Source: Sanguinoderma infundibulare (taxonomy: Eukaryota > Basidiomycota > Agaricomycetes > Polyporales > Polyporaceae). Taken from it: a DNA stretch of 64,000 nucleotides. Below, one piece after another: positions 11,227 to 22,085 of the stretch. The first letter of the stretch is position 1. Each line of letters begins with the position of its first letter. The position numbers and the translations under genes are program-made. The notes beneath the pieces are model-generated. The model was not told the DNA's origin, made no database searches, and was given only the letters and a program-made list of their open reading frames with translations. The DNA is taken from contig JAVLRN010000018.1 of NCBI GenBank assembly GCA_032821775.1, forward strand, positions 62,001 to 126,000, given 5' to 3'.

Positions 11227-12261
11227 GTCAAGCTGGCTATCGTTCCCCATGTTCGTCTTGTTCCTGTTGGGGGCTGCCATTGAGTTCATGTGTTCCTGCC
11301 GATAGCCGACATACACGTCCGCCGCCGCCGCCGCGCCCGGGTAGGAGGAGGCCCAAGGACCAGCACCTGTGAATGCAGCTCCTGTCTAATCCTCGGCGGA
11401 TACCAGTCAGCCTCGCGTCCATCCGAAGTACTCCAAGACAAAGCAGGGCAGGGCCTACCTCGCATCGCGCCGGGTGCTGCGCCAGTGGGCCAGTGTCCCC
11501 GCCGGGGTCGTCCCTGTTTCTTCTTTGTTTTGGAAGAACAGGGTACGCGCGCGCGGGAGGATCAGACGGGGAGGGGTCCGTGAGGCACGCAGGGCCCGGG
11601 GACGTGGGGAACTCCGGGTAAGCCAGCCCTCCGGGGGTCGACGCGGCCGCCGACGTAAACGTCGGCGTGGACATGCCGGAGTCGAGCGGGGGCGGGGTGA
11701 GGCGGCCCATTGGGGGCTCGGGCTCGAGTTTGAAGGTGGAGGCGGACTCGCTCATCGCCGGGACGGTCGCGATGGCTGTGGCGGCGGGCTCGGGCGATTG
11801 GGCGGTCGGTGTCGGGCACCCAACGGACGAGGTCGGCGGCCGGGGTTCGGCGGATGGGTAAACGTTGGGGTCGTGCAGCGCATAGTACTTGCTTGAGATC
11901 GCAGAGGGCGGGAGGTAGTGAAGGTAGGCAAATGCTGAGCCGGGGTTGGCCACGTTGTAGTCGGCCTGCACGGGCGTGCCTCCGGGCACGTAGCACTGAG
12001 GATCGACAGTGATGGCGTACGGAGAGTAGTACGCATCGGGCTACACGTCGATCAACGTCGTCAGTTCTCCGGCGTTGCCAGGAGCTGAGAGTGCATCGAG
12101 CGACGACGTACGTCATAATAACCTCCGTATTGGAGGTCCGCGGCGGCGGGACCGACGGGGTAGTGAAGCTGCAAGATCTCCGAGCCGTCGCGGTCCCGGA
12201 ACACCTGGCTGTTGGCGTAGGCCTGCGACATGTGGTGGTGTTCGTGCACGGCGTTCGCCAT
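9910..12261 (-). CDS. Zn2Cys6 transcription factor with C-terminal zinc cluster
   Basis: Exons on the minus strand: 12261-12112, 12040-11459, 11295-10607, 10048-9910 (sum 1560 nt, 519 residues). The fungal binuclear zinc motif is split by the last intron: CAFCKRRKIAC in exon 3 and CRQCIQRHQPC across the junction, spacing C-x2-C-x6-C-x11-C-x2-C-x6-C. It sits about 50 residues from the C-terminus instead of the usual N-terminus. The remainder is Pro/Ser/Thr-rich and probably disordered, with T, A and V homopeptides coded by a trinucleotide run (about 11187-11225). The last intron is 558 nt, far longer than its neighbours. The second intron is uncertain: a better-looking acceptor near 11367 would break the frame, so I used CAG at 11296. 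Target genes unknown; no fungal-specific middle domain seen. Confidence 0.75.
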
Positions 12262-13950
12262 GGTAGCGCCACCGAGACCCTAGGAGAGGGCGAATTATAA
12301 GAAAGGTTTAGGGCACAAGAACGCGGCGAGTGAGACGGTCCCGCAGGACACGGCACGACGGATGCGCATTAGAACCTGTCGAGCGAAGCGAACGCCGACG
12401 GGCGTTCCCCACAGCCTAAGCCGCAGGAAGATTTTAGAAGCCGGATGACGTTGGACGAGAATCTATGTTTATGTTGAGAGAAGGCTTGGTGGGCAGGCTT
12501 AGCCCCGTTTGGGATACGCGGCGCGGGCTGCAGCGTCATCGGGTCTCGCTCTGGGGCTGGACGAGGTGGGGACGGGAGAGAGGAAGCCGGATCTGGCGTG
12601 AGTGGAGACCATTTTGCCTGGGAGGGGGAGTGGATGATTGACGTCGGGTTATGTCCGGGGAAGGGATGTGGGGACCAACTCGCTTGTGGAGTCGACCTCG
12701 GCCTCGCGAGGACAAGGCGTTCGAGGGTCGCGGAGGGAACACGGTCGCGGAGTGGGTTCGGCAATCGATGGCGAGAGGCGAGAGGACGCGAGCGAGCTGA
12801 GGGCTGCTGAGCCACCGAGGCCGGGGAGATCAGTGATTGATTGGGATGGAACCAAATTGATTGGCTTCTCGAAGTTTCATCCACTCTTTCGGGAAGGAGT
12901 TCTTTGGAAGAGTTGTGGCCGTCTTCTTTCATTTTCATGCGCAGTAAACCGGTGCGAATGGTGTGTATAAACACTGTGCGCCGGCGCGGCGTGCTGTAAC
13001 TTGACGATTTTGGTCGGTATGAGTGTTAGGATTGTGTGTGATTTGAGAACATGATGGCGACTAGATGGTGAACGGAAGAATGTGTGATCGAGCGAGAAGT
13101 CACGGTCGGTGAGGCGGACGAGGCGAAGGCGAGGCTGAGGCCTCAAGGTTTCATGCAAGCGTCATCGGGGACAAGCGGGGCGTTAGAAGCGTCGGGATAA
13201 GCATGACGCCGATGGTCGGACAAGAGATTGAATGGGAGCGTTATTTGGATATCGAGAAGTCCATCAATGAAGCCAGGGTCGTCGAATGGGAGTCGTCTGA
13301 CCGGCGACTTGGAGGATGGGTACTTTGTTTGGTTCGGGGATACGTTGAACAATGGCTTGGTGGGCGCTGAGAGGTATTTGGAATAGCTGGGATGGGACAA
13401 GCTCCGGAAGTCCGCCAGGCCTACATATTTGAGAGAAGATGTGGTCGGAATTGACAGGAATTGATTCTCGTGAGAAGGATGAGGCAGAGAAAGGAGAAAC
13501 ACGGCCAGTGGGGCATTCAGTGCGACTCACGGGATGGAGATACACGTGTAGTACTCATGATTACCCACGAGATGCAGAAGAACGCGGGCAAGGGCAGCTT
13601 GCGCGAAACAACGCATCCGCCTTTGCGTGGGGACTGTGCAGATGCAATATATATCCCAGGGCCCCGCAGACGCTGCCGACAACAACACGTTCAGTCACCC
13701 GCAGCCAGCACGTAAAAGACGTAGTGCAACATACCGCTTCCTCCACAGCACCGAACACGGTCATTTTAATGCCCGAGGAGCAGCAGACGTGACAAGGCCT
13801 GCCGCTGCGGCCTGACATCTAGGCCTTATATAATCACGGGTCACAGGTCGCGTGCAGTGTGACGTTCGCGATTTAGGCGTCTATGCCACGGTGATCGAGT
13901 TCATCGTCGAGTGCGACGAGCAAGGACGATTCCCCGACTGCGCATCCATC
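12262..13950. other. Long divergent promoter region
   Basis: A gap of 1.7 kb between the zinc-cluster gene (minus) and the D-box protein gene (plus). ORFs of up to 201 codons appear on both strands, but none has a family motif, splice-consistent structure or codon bias like the neighbours. A TATA-like stretch lies at 13827-13832 and another (atatatatcc) at about 13646. It may hold unrecognised noncoding transcripts. Confidence 0.4.
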
Positions 13951-15594
13951 ATGCTCAGCTCGCGGCCTGTCTCGCTCAACGCCGACATCGACGTTTCACA
14001 GTCTATCCTCAATGCCAAGACCCCCGGCCGCATGGCCCTCAAGGGTCGCAGCGCCCTCCAGGAGAACGCCCTCCACAACGGCCCAAAAACCGTCCTCTCC
14101 AAGAAGAACATCCTCCAAACCCCCTTCCGCCCCGGCACCGCTCGTACGTCCTCCTCCTTCTCCCACTCTCTCTAGTCGTACAGCAGCACTGAGCCGGCCT
14201 GTCTGCGCACCCGTAGATGCTAAGAAGCCACTCGTCTCCATCTCCCTCACCCGTCCGCTCATGGACAAGACCCCCTTCCCGAACCGTGTCGCCGCCGCCA
14301 ACTTCGCAGGTCCCGCAGGCAAGACCCCCGGCATCAAGCTATCCAAGCTCGCCCTCCTCGCTGCCGCAGAGCCACAGCAGGAGTCCCTGTCCCCCGACGC
14401 CGCCCCCCTCCTCCGTCCGTCGAGCGCCCGCAAGAGTCTGAGAGGACGACTGAGCGGGTCCAACTTCAAAACCCCATTGACCAAAGGCAACTACTGGGAT
14501 GTCAGCCCGGGCGATATGGAAGGCATTGGCGGCGTCGCCGAGGAGGCCAAGGACGAGACCGAGGTCGCTGTCGACGACGAGGACGATGAAATCGAGTATA
14601 TGGCCCCAACCGCCATCGGTGAGACCATCCAGTCTTTTTTCCGTCCCTCGCGATTGCGAACCCACATGCTGGTGGTATAGAGCCACCGTACGAGCCGCCA
14701 TTCGAGATACCCGACTACAACGCCATGGGCCGAACACTATTTCAACTCAGCCATGCCGGTCTCATGGACGACACCGCGGACGCATTCTACGCGCAAGACA
14801 TCGAACAACAAATCGATGTCAAGCAGCTACTCGCCGACACCGGCTTCAACCCCGACTCGTTCCCCGACGGGTTAGAACTTCCGGAACTCGGTATGTCCCA
14901 CACACCTGGACCTGTCCGCCTCAAACCACCCGCTGACTTCACCGCAGAGGACGATAGCCCGTTCGCGCCCAGACCCGCAAAGCCCCATCCCGACTCTGCG
15001 CACCCTGCCCATTCTCAATCCAAGCCCTCGGCCTCGAAATCTACGTCCGCGATTCCGCTCGTCCGCGCCTCCTCCACGCGCATCGCTCCCTTCTCGCGTA
15101 CCCAGCCCACCGCGGCAGCGCCACCGAGACCGGCGACGACGACGCCCCCAAACCAGAGCCGGCCCCCGTCCTCGTCGCGTCTCGCCCAACCCACAGTCAT
15201 CCCCGCCCCAGGGCAGACTCGCACGTCCGCGCTCCGTGCTGCGAAGGCGGCGGCGGCAGCTGCGTCGGCCGCCGCCGCCGCTGCGCCAAACGCCGTGCGC
15301 CCAGCGAGGAGGCCCGTGGCGAGCGCGTCGAGCACGACGGTCGGCACGGCGGCCCAGGCGCGGTCCTCAATCGTCAAGTCCGCGACGACTGGCGCGGTCG
15401 CTGCCAAGGCTGTTCCTGGTGCGGTTGCGCGATCGCGCTCGGCGACGACGCTCGGCAAGAAGCCTACCGGTCCTCCTTCTCCTCCTTCGGCCGGGAAGAG
15501 CGGCGGGTGGGCGGAGGACGCGCTCGCGGCTGCACTGGAGAGGGCGTATGCCGGAGGTGGAGGCGGGGAGGAGGACTTTAGGTTCGGCGTCTGA
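13951..15594 (+). CDS. D-box protein, possible securin
   Basis: Four exons: 13951-14143, 14217-14618, 14681-14890, 14948-15594 (1452 nt, 483 residues, phases consistent). The N-terminus has a destruction-box-like segment, GRMALKGRSALQEN (RxxL twice), followed by repeated Thr-Pro sites (KTPG, QTPF, KTPF, KTPL) suited to CDK phosphorylation. A central acidic patch leads into EIEYMAPTAI and PPYEPPFEIPDYNAMG, the most conserved-looking part. The C-terminal third is Ala/Ser/Pro-rich. Basic N-terminus with D-box, TP sites and acidic C-terminal half resemble securin (PTTG/Cut2), which holds separase inactive until APC/C degrades it. I cannot confirm homology by eye; another APC/C substrate is equally possible. 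Confidence 0.5.
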
Positions 15595-15947
15595 GATTCT
15601 GCGTGTTGGACTGGGACTCTTACTAGTCTCTGCTGTGTGTTTTTTGTTCGCTTTGTGTGCTGTTTTTTTTTTAATTTGTACGTACTGCTTTGGATGGATC
15701 AGCGTATTCTTGGCCGTGCCGGCACTGTGCATGTGCATACAATATTCATGGCCGCGCCACTGCGGGAGCGGCGACTTCCTAAGGCCATAGACGAACCTCA
15801 ACAGTACTTCGATGCCTGCGGCTGTTCATGAGCCGGCACAGCATGGGGCGACGATGCCGATACCGATAGCACTCGGAGCGTCACCACAAGGACGTACAGT
15901 GCCTGCCCTTCGTACACACTGTGGCACGGCCACGAGGTTAGTGCGTC
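15595..15947. other. 3' flank of the D-box gene
   Basis: No gene seen. Poly-T (15662-15672) probably belongs to the 3' untranslated region. The junction to the inverted-repeat arm lies near 15948, where similarity to the 55.8-kb region starts abruptly. Confidence 0.45.
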
Positions 15948-16165
15948 ATGAGCGAGTTCGGAGATCGAACGGAGCCCGGAGCGGGTCCCGCGGCGACCCG
16001 TCAGAGCCATGGGCTTCGAACGACTGGAGTCACCACTCCACGTCAGACTGTCGGTCCGGGTTATAGTCGCAGTCAGCAACGCCCCGCGCTACATGCGACA
16101 AAACAATTCCTTGTCAATGGTGGCCAGCGAGGACGAATGAGAGTGGTCGATTCCCACTCGTGAAA
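15948..16165 (+). pseudogene. Truncated 3' end of the HET gene
   Basis: About 70 codons nearly identical to the C-terminal end of the intact HET protein at 55.6-58.2 kb (PRQT, GYSRSQQRPA, HATKQFLV, GGQRGR). The 5' 800 or so codons, including the HET domain, are missing because the duplication breakpoint falls inside the gene. An indel near 16138 changes the frame before the final codons. It cannot make a HET protein. Confidence 0.85.
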
Positions 16166-16312
16166 CGAGGACACTTGACCTAACGCGATGTATTAGTCTC
16201 GGCCTACGTAGCATATTGTCTCAGCCCTTGAACCAGTAGTAGTGTATCGACAGTCGACATCATCCAGACATCATGTATTCAAATAAATATGTGTCCTTGT
16301 ACAATACTGACT

Positions 16313-17435
16313 CTACTTCGCTATAGTCGTATCCCACGAGCAACCGTCCTCAGGAATGACATCAGAGAGACGACGGATGAAAACACTCCCATCATATGCT
16401 CCAGACGACAGTGTTCTCCCATCGGGGGAGAAAGCTACGTTTCCAACCGGGCCTCCATGCTCGCGGAACGTCGCCACGCACGAGCCGTCTCGAGTCCTCC
16501 ACAGTTGCACCGTCTTGTCATCCGACGCCGACGCGATGTACCGCCCGCATGGAGAGAAGCGCGCAGCGTTAACCCAGTGGCTATGCCCGCTGAGCGATAA
16601 GAGCATCGCACCGCTGTGCGAATCCCAGATCTTCACCGTCGCGTCGAACGACGCAGACAGCACCAGCGCCCCATCCGGCGAAAACGCCACGTCCAATACC
16701 CCACTCGTGTGGCCCTCCAACGTGAAGACCTGTTGCCCTGTATGCGCATTCCAGATCCGGACAGTGCCGTCTTCAGACGCGGTGGCGAGGCGCGTGCTGT
16801 CAGGATGGAAAGCGATGGCCCCGAGGTCCTTCTTGTGACCGCGAAGGACTGTGTGCAGTGCGCCCAATGCGATGTCCCAAACGCAACAGTGGTTATCGGA
16901 CGCGCGCGAGACAAGCCAACGTCCATCTGGAGAGAAGCAGATGGAGCGGATTATTGCGTGATGAGCACCTGTGAGGAGGTGGAGTTGCTGGGACGTCCGG
17001 ACGTCTCACAGGCACACGGCGTTGTCGGGTTTTGAACCCGATACGCTAGCCTGATCGCTAGCCTGGTCGCATGCGAAGGCGATCGTGGTCCCATCTGGCG
17101 ACCACGCACAGGTCGAGTGGCCCTCGAGTGTTGCAACTTTGAGGGCCCCGCCCTGGCTGATGTCCCAAATCGCCACCTTCCTCTCGAACTCCGTACCAGC
17201 AGATGCGAGAAATCGACTATCTGGGGAGAACGCAAGCGACCGGACCGGTCCGAGATGAGCGACCCATTCATGGGAGACCTGCCCGTCCGAGCTCCATAGG
17301 ATGATGGTAAAATCGAAGGACCCGGTTGTGATCCACTTGCTGTCAGGAGAAACAGCGAGCGAGGACACTACGTCGTCGTGACCAGTTGCGTTCCCTACAC
17401 GACCGATGAGCTGCACTGCCACCATCGTAATCGCG
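16313..17435 (-). pseudogene. WD40-repeat gene copy A, one nonsense codon
   Basis: The minus strand encodes eight WD40 repeats in one frame, nearly the same as the open copy at 54.3-55.4 kb (GHTSGVLDVAFSPDGALVLS, GHSHWVNAARFSPCGRYIAS and others). One codon, TGG for Trp in AVCLWDVRTS, is TGA here (17006-17008), cutting the product after about 145 residues. Otherwise the frame is open to the stop at 16313. It lies just downstream of F-box copy A on the same strand and may be its last exon. Each repeat would form one propeller blade for protein binding. Confidence 0.85.
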
Positions 17436-17438
17436 AAT

Positions 17439-18647
17439 TTACAACCCACCTACTCTGTCCGACGAGAGAGTGACTGCATTTCGCTTGTGCAACCCGGGGA
17501 AATACTGTCGGAGCGCTTCACTCCAGAAAGCATTCCTGCGAGATATAGAGATCTTGGTTTTGAATGCTATTGCGGGTTGAGGGAGATGCAGCAGTTCCTG
17601 TTCCAGCTCGGAGCATCTGGACGCGATCCCATCTCTCTTGAGCAACTCCTCATAGGCGTTCCATGGGAAATTTGAGAAGGAGACCGTAACCTTCTTCAAG
17701 GTTCGAGAATCGATAACCTTCAGCCACTCGACGACCTTCGTGATCTCGTCGATGTCGAACGCTAGTTTTAGAGTCAGGAAGCAGAGTTGAGCCCATTCGT
17801 TTGGTTGTGGAAGTGGATGCCATTGCTCTGAGCAGGTTGATGGGAGTAAGTATGATATGAATAGACCGCTACAGCCAGACGCAAAGCAGTTGTGGACTCA
17901 CGCTTGTGATTTGCTCTCAAAACCAAGGACAGAGTCTCCACCGTGGATTTACCCAACTCTAATAGGAACGCGCCTGCCGTGTTGTCCACCTCGTAGTGTA
18001 TCTGAAATGAGGAGGCCCAAGTCAGTGATTTGCCTGGAGACATGGTGGATGGTCCTCACACCGAGTGTCATCAGCTTTAGTCGTCTCGACGTGCGTTGTC
18101 CCGTCACTACTAGATGTGGGCTAACATTTTTTATGATGCGCAGAAACTTGCAGAAGAGTTCTTTGGTACGTGGAAATGCCGCGAGGAGGTGGGCAAACTC
18201 CAGATCTGTGGCAAAAGTAACGCGGACGAATTGCAGGGTCTGGATGTGGGTCCCAGATACACGACTGAGACCGGACCGGTGCAGAATGGTGTGCTTGAAG
18301 CCGCTCTCGAAGGGACCGGGATGTAGATCACTCGTGCGAGTGAACTCGACATTTATCAGGTTGGGAAGCATTTTGAGAGGGAGGGAAGGCACCAAGTCGG
18401 TCGGATGCATGGCTATCGTCCGAACGAGGGGTGCGAGGTGGGGTTTGGCCCGGAGGAAGTCGCAAAGACTGAAGATACCATCTCTGCGGGTGATTATGAC
18501 GCAGCAAACGAGAAGACAGAGACTACGAGGACGGAGTTCGCGACATGTGAGGGAAAAGTTGTACAGCGCCTTGCGATCGTGCCGGTCGAATGGATCATGA
18601 TGGCCAATGACCCTTTCGATGACCTCCCAGGGGAGAGCGGGGGACAT
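17439..18647 (-). CDS. F-box protein copy A
   Basis: Start at 18647 (MSPALPWEVIERVIGH), matching the starts of copies B and C. Exon 1 (18647-18060) holds the F-box (about residues 4-45, ALPWEVIERVIG...NFSLTCRELRPRS) and a leucine-rich part (FSLCDFLRAKPHLAPLVRTI). Intron at GTGAGG. Exon 2 (about 18001-17902) has NTAGAFLLELGKSTVETLSLVL. Exon 3 (about 17831 on) has WHPLPQPNEWAQL, TLKKVTVSFSNFPW and RCSELEQELLHLPQP, and stops at TAA 17439-17441. F-box proteins bind Skp1 and recruit substrates to SCF ubiquitin ligases. If the last 43-nt intron is used, exon 3 instead joins the WD40 frame, which is broken here. Predicted length without fusion is about 360 residues. Confidence 0.7.
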
Positions 18648-18999
18648 AGCGAGTGGAGTGCGGAATGGGAGGACGAGAGCCATGGCAAATCGTGTGCGGA
18701 ATGGGAGGAGGGAAAGGCAGGAGGAGTACACGCGGCCGACGCGGTGTGGTCGGTGAGATAAGTATAGTCTTTGAGCCGCAGTAGCCCCGAGGGCCCGAAG
18801 GCGTGGTATCTGCCAGACGTCTAAACGCTTCGGACGCCCGAGTCCACACTAGACTGAACTCAAAAATACCCTGAACCCTCAAGCCAGTCTCGCGACATGA
18901 ATTCATACTCCTGACCAACCGCATTTCTACTTCAGCTGTGTCGAAACAACGTGGAGAGTTCATTCTGCCGCCAACTGTGGAAAGACACAAGGGCCGAGC

Positions 19000-19990
19000 T
19001 ATACACCGTCACGCCCGTTATTTTCAAGTCCGGGGTAGATCAGGTTACCATGTACAGGTTCCGGACCAGCAGCGCCCAGGAAGCTGAAGCTCCTCGACTT
19101 ATCACTACGCGGAAACTGAGTCCACTTCCACATGACACAGCCAACGAGCCTGTGCAAAGCGGGAACGATCGCCTGCATCGGTACAAGTCCACGGTATGAG
19201 TATGGATAGTAGCATGACCATTTGCATGCACGTACCTGTAGTAGGGTTCTGTCGGCGGGCAGTGTCCCTTCTGGTTCCGAACGCGCGTGGTCGTTCGTGC
19301 GTAGCGATCGATGGGATATGATACGGCAGAGAGGCAGACGATGAATATCGCGAACCAGGGAGGTCGCATCATGGGTGATTGTACGGGGCGACTGTTGCGG
19401 ATGTAAGACTCGGCCCAGCGCGGATGGCGGCAGACCGTCCGATATTTGCGCATTTGTGATAACAACATACGGAGGCTAGGACTGTCTGCAGGGAAAAGAA
19501 TGGGCATACCAGCGAACTGCGCCGCCTCCTGGTCATGTCGGATGCCGTGTGAGCGAGGGCTCACCGAGATGCACCATGAACCTGAGAGAAACACGACGTA
19601 CGTTGGGCCAAAAAGCTCCAGAAGCATCCGCCCACGAGGCGACCGTTTGCTCCGCCTGAACGATGACACCTGTACATGTATGCCTTTCCGGTGCCGCACA
19701 TGGAAGAACGGGAAGCAGGTCCCAGCGTAGCTATGAACCGGGAGTCGATGACCCTGGACAGCTCCGCGCCGCTCGTCTTTCTTGACCCATAGCCGTACTC
19801 GCCCGCCGCGAGACGGCTGCCTGACAAGTATAGACTTTTGTTGGAGAAAGGGTAAGAAGGGTCGTGGAGAGGAAACGTGTATTTGATTCCGAGATGTTGG
19901 AACGTGAATTCGTCTTCTTGTCAGACATGGAAGAGGATCGCGCACAGCATTTCGGCGACCGCTGCGTCGACTCTAATTGTCCATCAGTTA
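19000..19990 (-). pseudogene. Decayed HET-domain gene, left arm
   Basis: The minus strand carries a damaged HET domain: PFFHVRHRKGIHVQVSSFRR and RGRMLLELFGPTYVVFLSGS correspond to the YAFLHD, SxW and RxWTLQELLAPxxVxFLS motifs of the family. About 810 bp found at the same point of the right arm are missing here, the junction falling between CISVS and QFAGMPILF, and a further 480 bp are missing near 19.43 kb. Motif 1 (YAILSHVW) and intact frames are absent. Downstream sequence to about 19.0 kb matches 52.1-52.6 kb and is unidentified. Confidence 0.6.
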
Positions 19991-20099
19991 TGATGGGACG
20001 CTTAGCTGACAGCAAATACGTACTTCTTTAAATTGAGGTAGAAACCGTATTTGGGACACCCATACTCGTGATAGTACAGGATAAGAGGACGAAGAGGAC

Positions 20100-20497
20100 G
20101 AAGATAAGGAGGAACCTGGGAAACTCGACCAATCGGACGCGAGATCGCGTGCTGTCACGTGCCCGAAGTGCCCCACCAGTCCAGACCGCGGATACAGCAC
20201 CGTCGTGCTCTCCCCGTCGACGCGCTACCTCTATGCCCCCATCTACGCTGCGCGCGACGTCCTCCCAACCGCACTTGAGTCCTGCACGAATGCGCGCGAC
20301 CCCAAACGCTTACTAGTCCATCTCGGTGAGTATCGCGACGGTCGTTTCTCTCGAATCGCCAGGATGTCCAACAAACCTGATTGCGTGCTACTTACACTTG
20401 GAGACCATCGAACTCAATGACGAACTGGTCCCGCGAATCCGGCGCGCGATGGATTCCAAATGGGAGCACTGTGCGCGGCTAGCGCGAGTACTTGAAG
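20100..20497 (+). pseudogene. Unknown two-exon fragment, left arm
   Basis: An open stretch (TCPKCPTSPDRGYSTVVLSP, then TRYLYAPIYAARDVLP and SCTNARDPKRLLVHL) ends at a GTGAGT donor near 20324. After a CAG at about 20362 it continues GCPTNLIACYLHLETIELND and VPRIRRAMDSKWEHCARLAR. The right arm repeats it (minus, 50.2-49.8 kb) but lacks most of the first exon. Homology stops at about 20497. No family recognised; the start is not visible. Confidence 0.35.
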
Positions 20498-20689
20498 TGG
20501 GCCTGGTGCGTGTCCAAGTCTGTGCGTCCGTTCTCTGCCTCCGAATGCCTGCCTGAGTGGAATTTTTTCAAGATAAGCTCAGCAGGACGAGGGCCCCGCT
20601 CGCGGGTGATGACCTGACTCCCGCGAGGCAGGCGATCGGACGAGGCAACTATATCAGTCTTCCTGACCGGCCAGGCTCACTTCGATGAC

Positions 20690-21360
20690 TAACTGGCACG
20701 GTGGGGTCGTGTTGCTACATTCTCGCCAAGCCTGTCGATTGGCTCTAGCCGGACGTCGAGGGGGAATTAGCCCAGGGATCGGGTGAAGTTGGACTTGAAA
20801 TTGAAGGTGTGTGCATATGCACGTTGAGATTCGCCCAGAATTCACGTCGCTGATGCATGTGCACCTGGGCACGGGACGTTTGTCCGCCGACTCCTGTGGT
20901 GCACAATGCAACCGAGAGGGGGAATTATGTAGGCTAAGGCAGTCTCAACACGACTCGGTGTTCTGGAGCTGTAGGGCGCCGACCTCGAAGCGCAGGCGCA
21001 GACGTCAACGCCCGCCGCCTGGAGAACATCACGACGCTCGGCCAGTCGGCCCGCACGCCCGTCAACAAGGTGGACCTTTGGCTGGAAGATATCGTGGGTG
21101 AGGTGAGGGTCGCCACTGTCAGTAGACTTGACCTTCATATCAATATCCCTGTCCACACGCATGTCCACAGGCCAATTGTGTCATCGTCCATCGTCTTTCG
21201 CACACGCGAACTTGAAGGTCCGGGAAACGGTGCAATTCGTTGCAAACGCTAACCGGCCACTGTCGAACCCGCTGTCGAACCCCACGTATCTTCGGGTCCA
21301 TACCGAGTCATATGCCCGTGCCGCCATCGGACGTTTGGATGTTGTCGTTCCGTTTTCTGC
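20690..21360 (+). repeat. Repeat U1, copy b (degenerate)
   Basis: Matches 0.77-2.06 kb in the same order: the LDVEG and LEIEG motif near 20.75-20.81 kb, then the RRLENITTLGQSARTPVNKV segment (21.01-21.08 kb) before a GTGAGG donor at about 21102, then the stretch equal to 1895-2030. It has a premature TAG near 20.97 kb and an indel before the LENITT block, so it is non-coding. Confidence 0.6.
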
Positions 21361-21479
21361 TCGACGATTCGGTTCTTTGAGGGGTCGCACGGGTTGATGC
21401 TGTACTCGTTGGGGTTCTCACTGACTCGCGGGTGCACTGTGCGCACCAAGGAACGTGCCATTGACTTGCTGCCTGATCG

Positions 21480-21770
21480 ACGACCGCCATGACCGACAGG
21501 TGGAGGTGGCATGGGCGATTTTGGAGTGGTTCGGGTTGCCAGAACTGCAAGGCTGACTGGGGCCGTGACGGTGGAGGTGTCGATGGCAACACCGCTGGCT
21601 GGATGGAGAACATCATGACCATCGACGTGCGGTTCGTGCCTGCCGAACTCGACGGACTCACCTCCAAGTTCACGCCGCGTCGCACATGCATCGGGGCTCA
21701 TCGTGTATCTCGGCTCGGGAAGTATCGAAGAGGAGTCCGTGGGATCACGATGTGAGTGTAATAAATCATG
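21480..21770 (+). repeat. Repeat U1, copy c (partial)
   Basis: Starts with the same ATGACCGACAGGTGGAG word as the exon at 1309 and follows it for about 200 bp with many substitutions. It therefore adds a third, short copy next to copy b. No intact ORF of the family. Bases 21770-22085 that follow show nothing recognisable. Confidence 0.5.
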
Positions 21771-22085
21771 AGGCGAGTCGATGTCAGACGTGCTTTTATA
21801 CTGTTGTCTTACCGTTAGTCCTTTCGGGTGTACGCCTGGCTCGGGCGCGCCCGCCGTATTGAACCACTACTCTAAAAGGTAGAATAGCTGAAGCCCTACG
21901 TCCTCACCCTTACCTTTCAGCTGCATTCGAAGTCACTGCACTGTGCCCCACTCAGCTTTCTACGTGGAATCGAGTTCTTACTAGCCACGGTGAGGCCAAA
22001 AGAATGTGACGGGTTTAAGTACGTCATTAGAAACCATAAGCTCTCGTACAGTAATGTATTGACACCACTGCACTATAGTTATATC

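Larger units (their letters stand above)
15948..20497 (+). repeat. Left arm of a large inverted repeat
   Basis: Read forward, this segment matches the reverse complement of 49.82-55.80 kb. The start (SEFGDRTEPGAGPAATRQSH on +) equals the C-terminus of the intact HET protein coded on - at 55.6-55.8 kb. The order then runs through WD40, F-box, HET relic and an unknown fragment, each in reversed orientation in the right arm. By eye, long blocks differ by only a few percent. The left arm is shorter because two segments present on the right (about 50.72-51.53 and 51.61-52.10 kb) and a 242-bp insert (53.21-53.45 kb) are absent. It carries about 100 bp near 20.2-20.3 kb that the right lacks. Confidence 0.85.

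Noticed and set aside
12369..13545. ORFs of 90-201 codons in the divergent promoter region
   Set aside because: Low-complexity Ser/Pro/Arg content, no splice-consistent extension and no recognisable domain.
16313..17435. WD40 copy A as two separate genes
   Set aside because: The two ORFs are one frame interrupted by a single TGA at a Trp codon conserved in copies B and C. It is one disabled gene.
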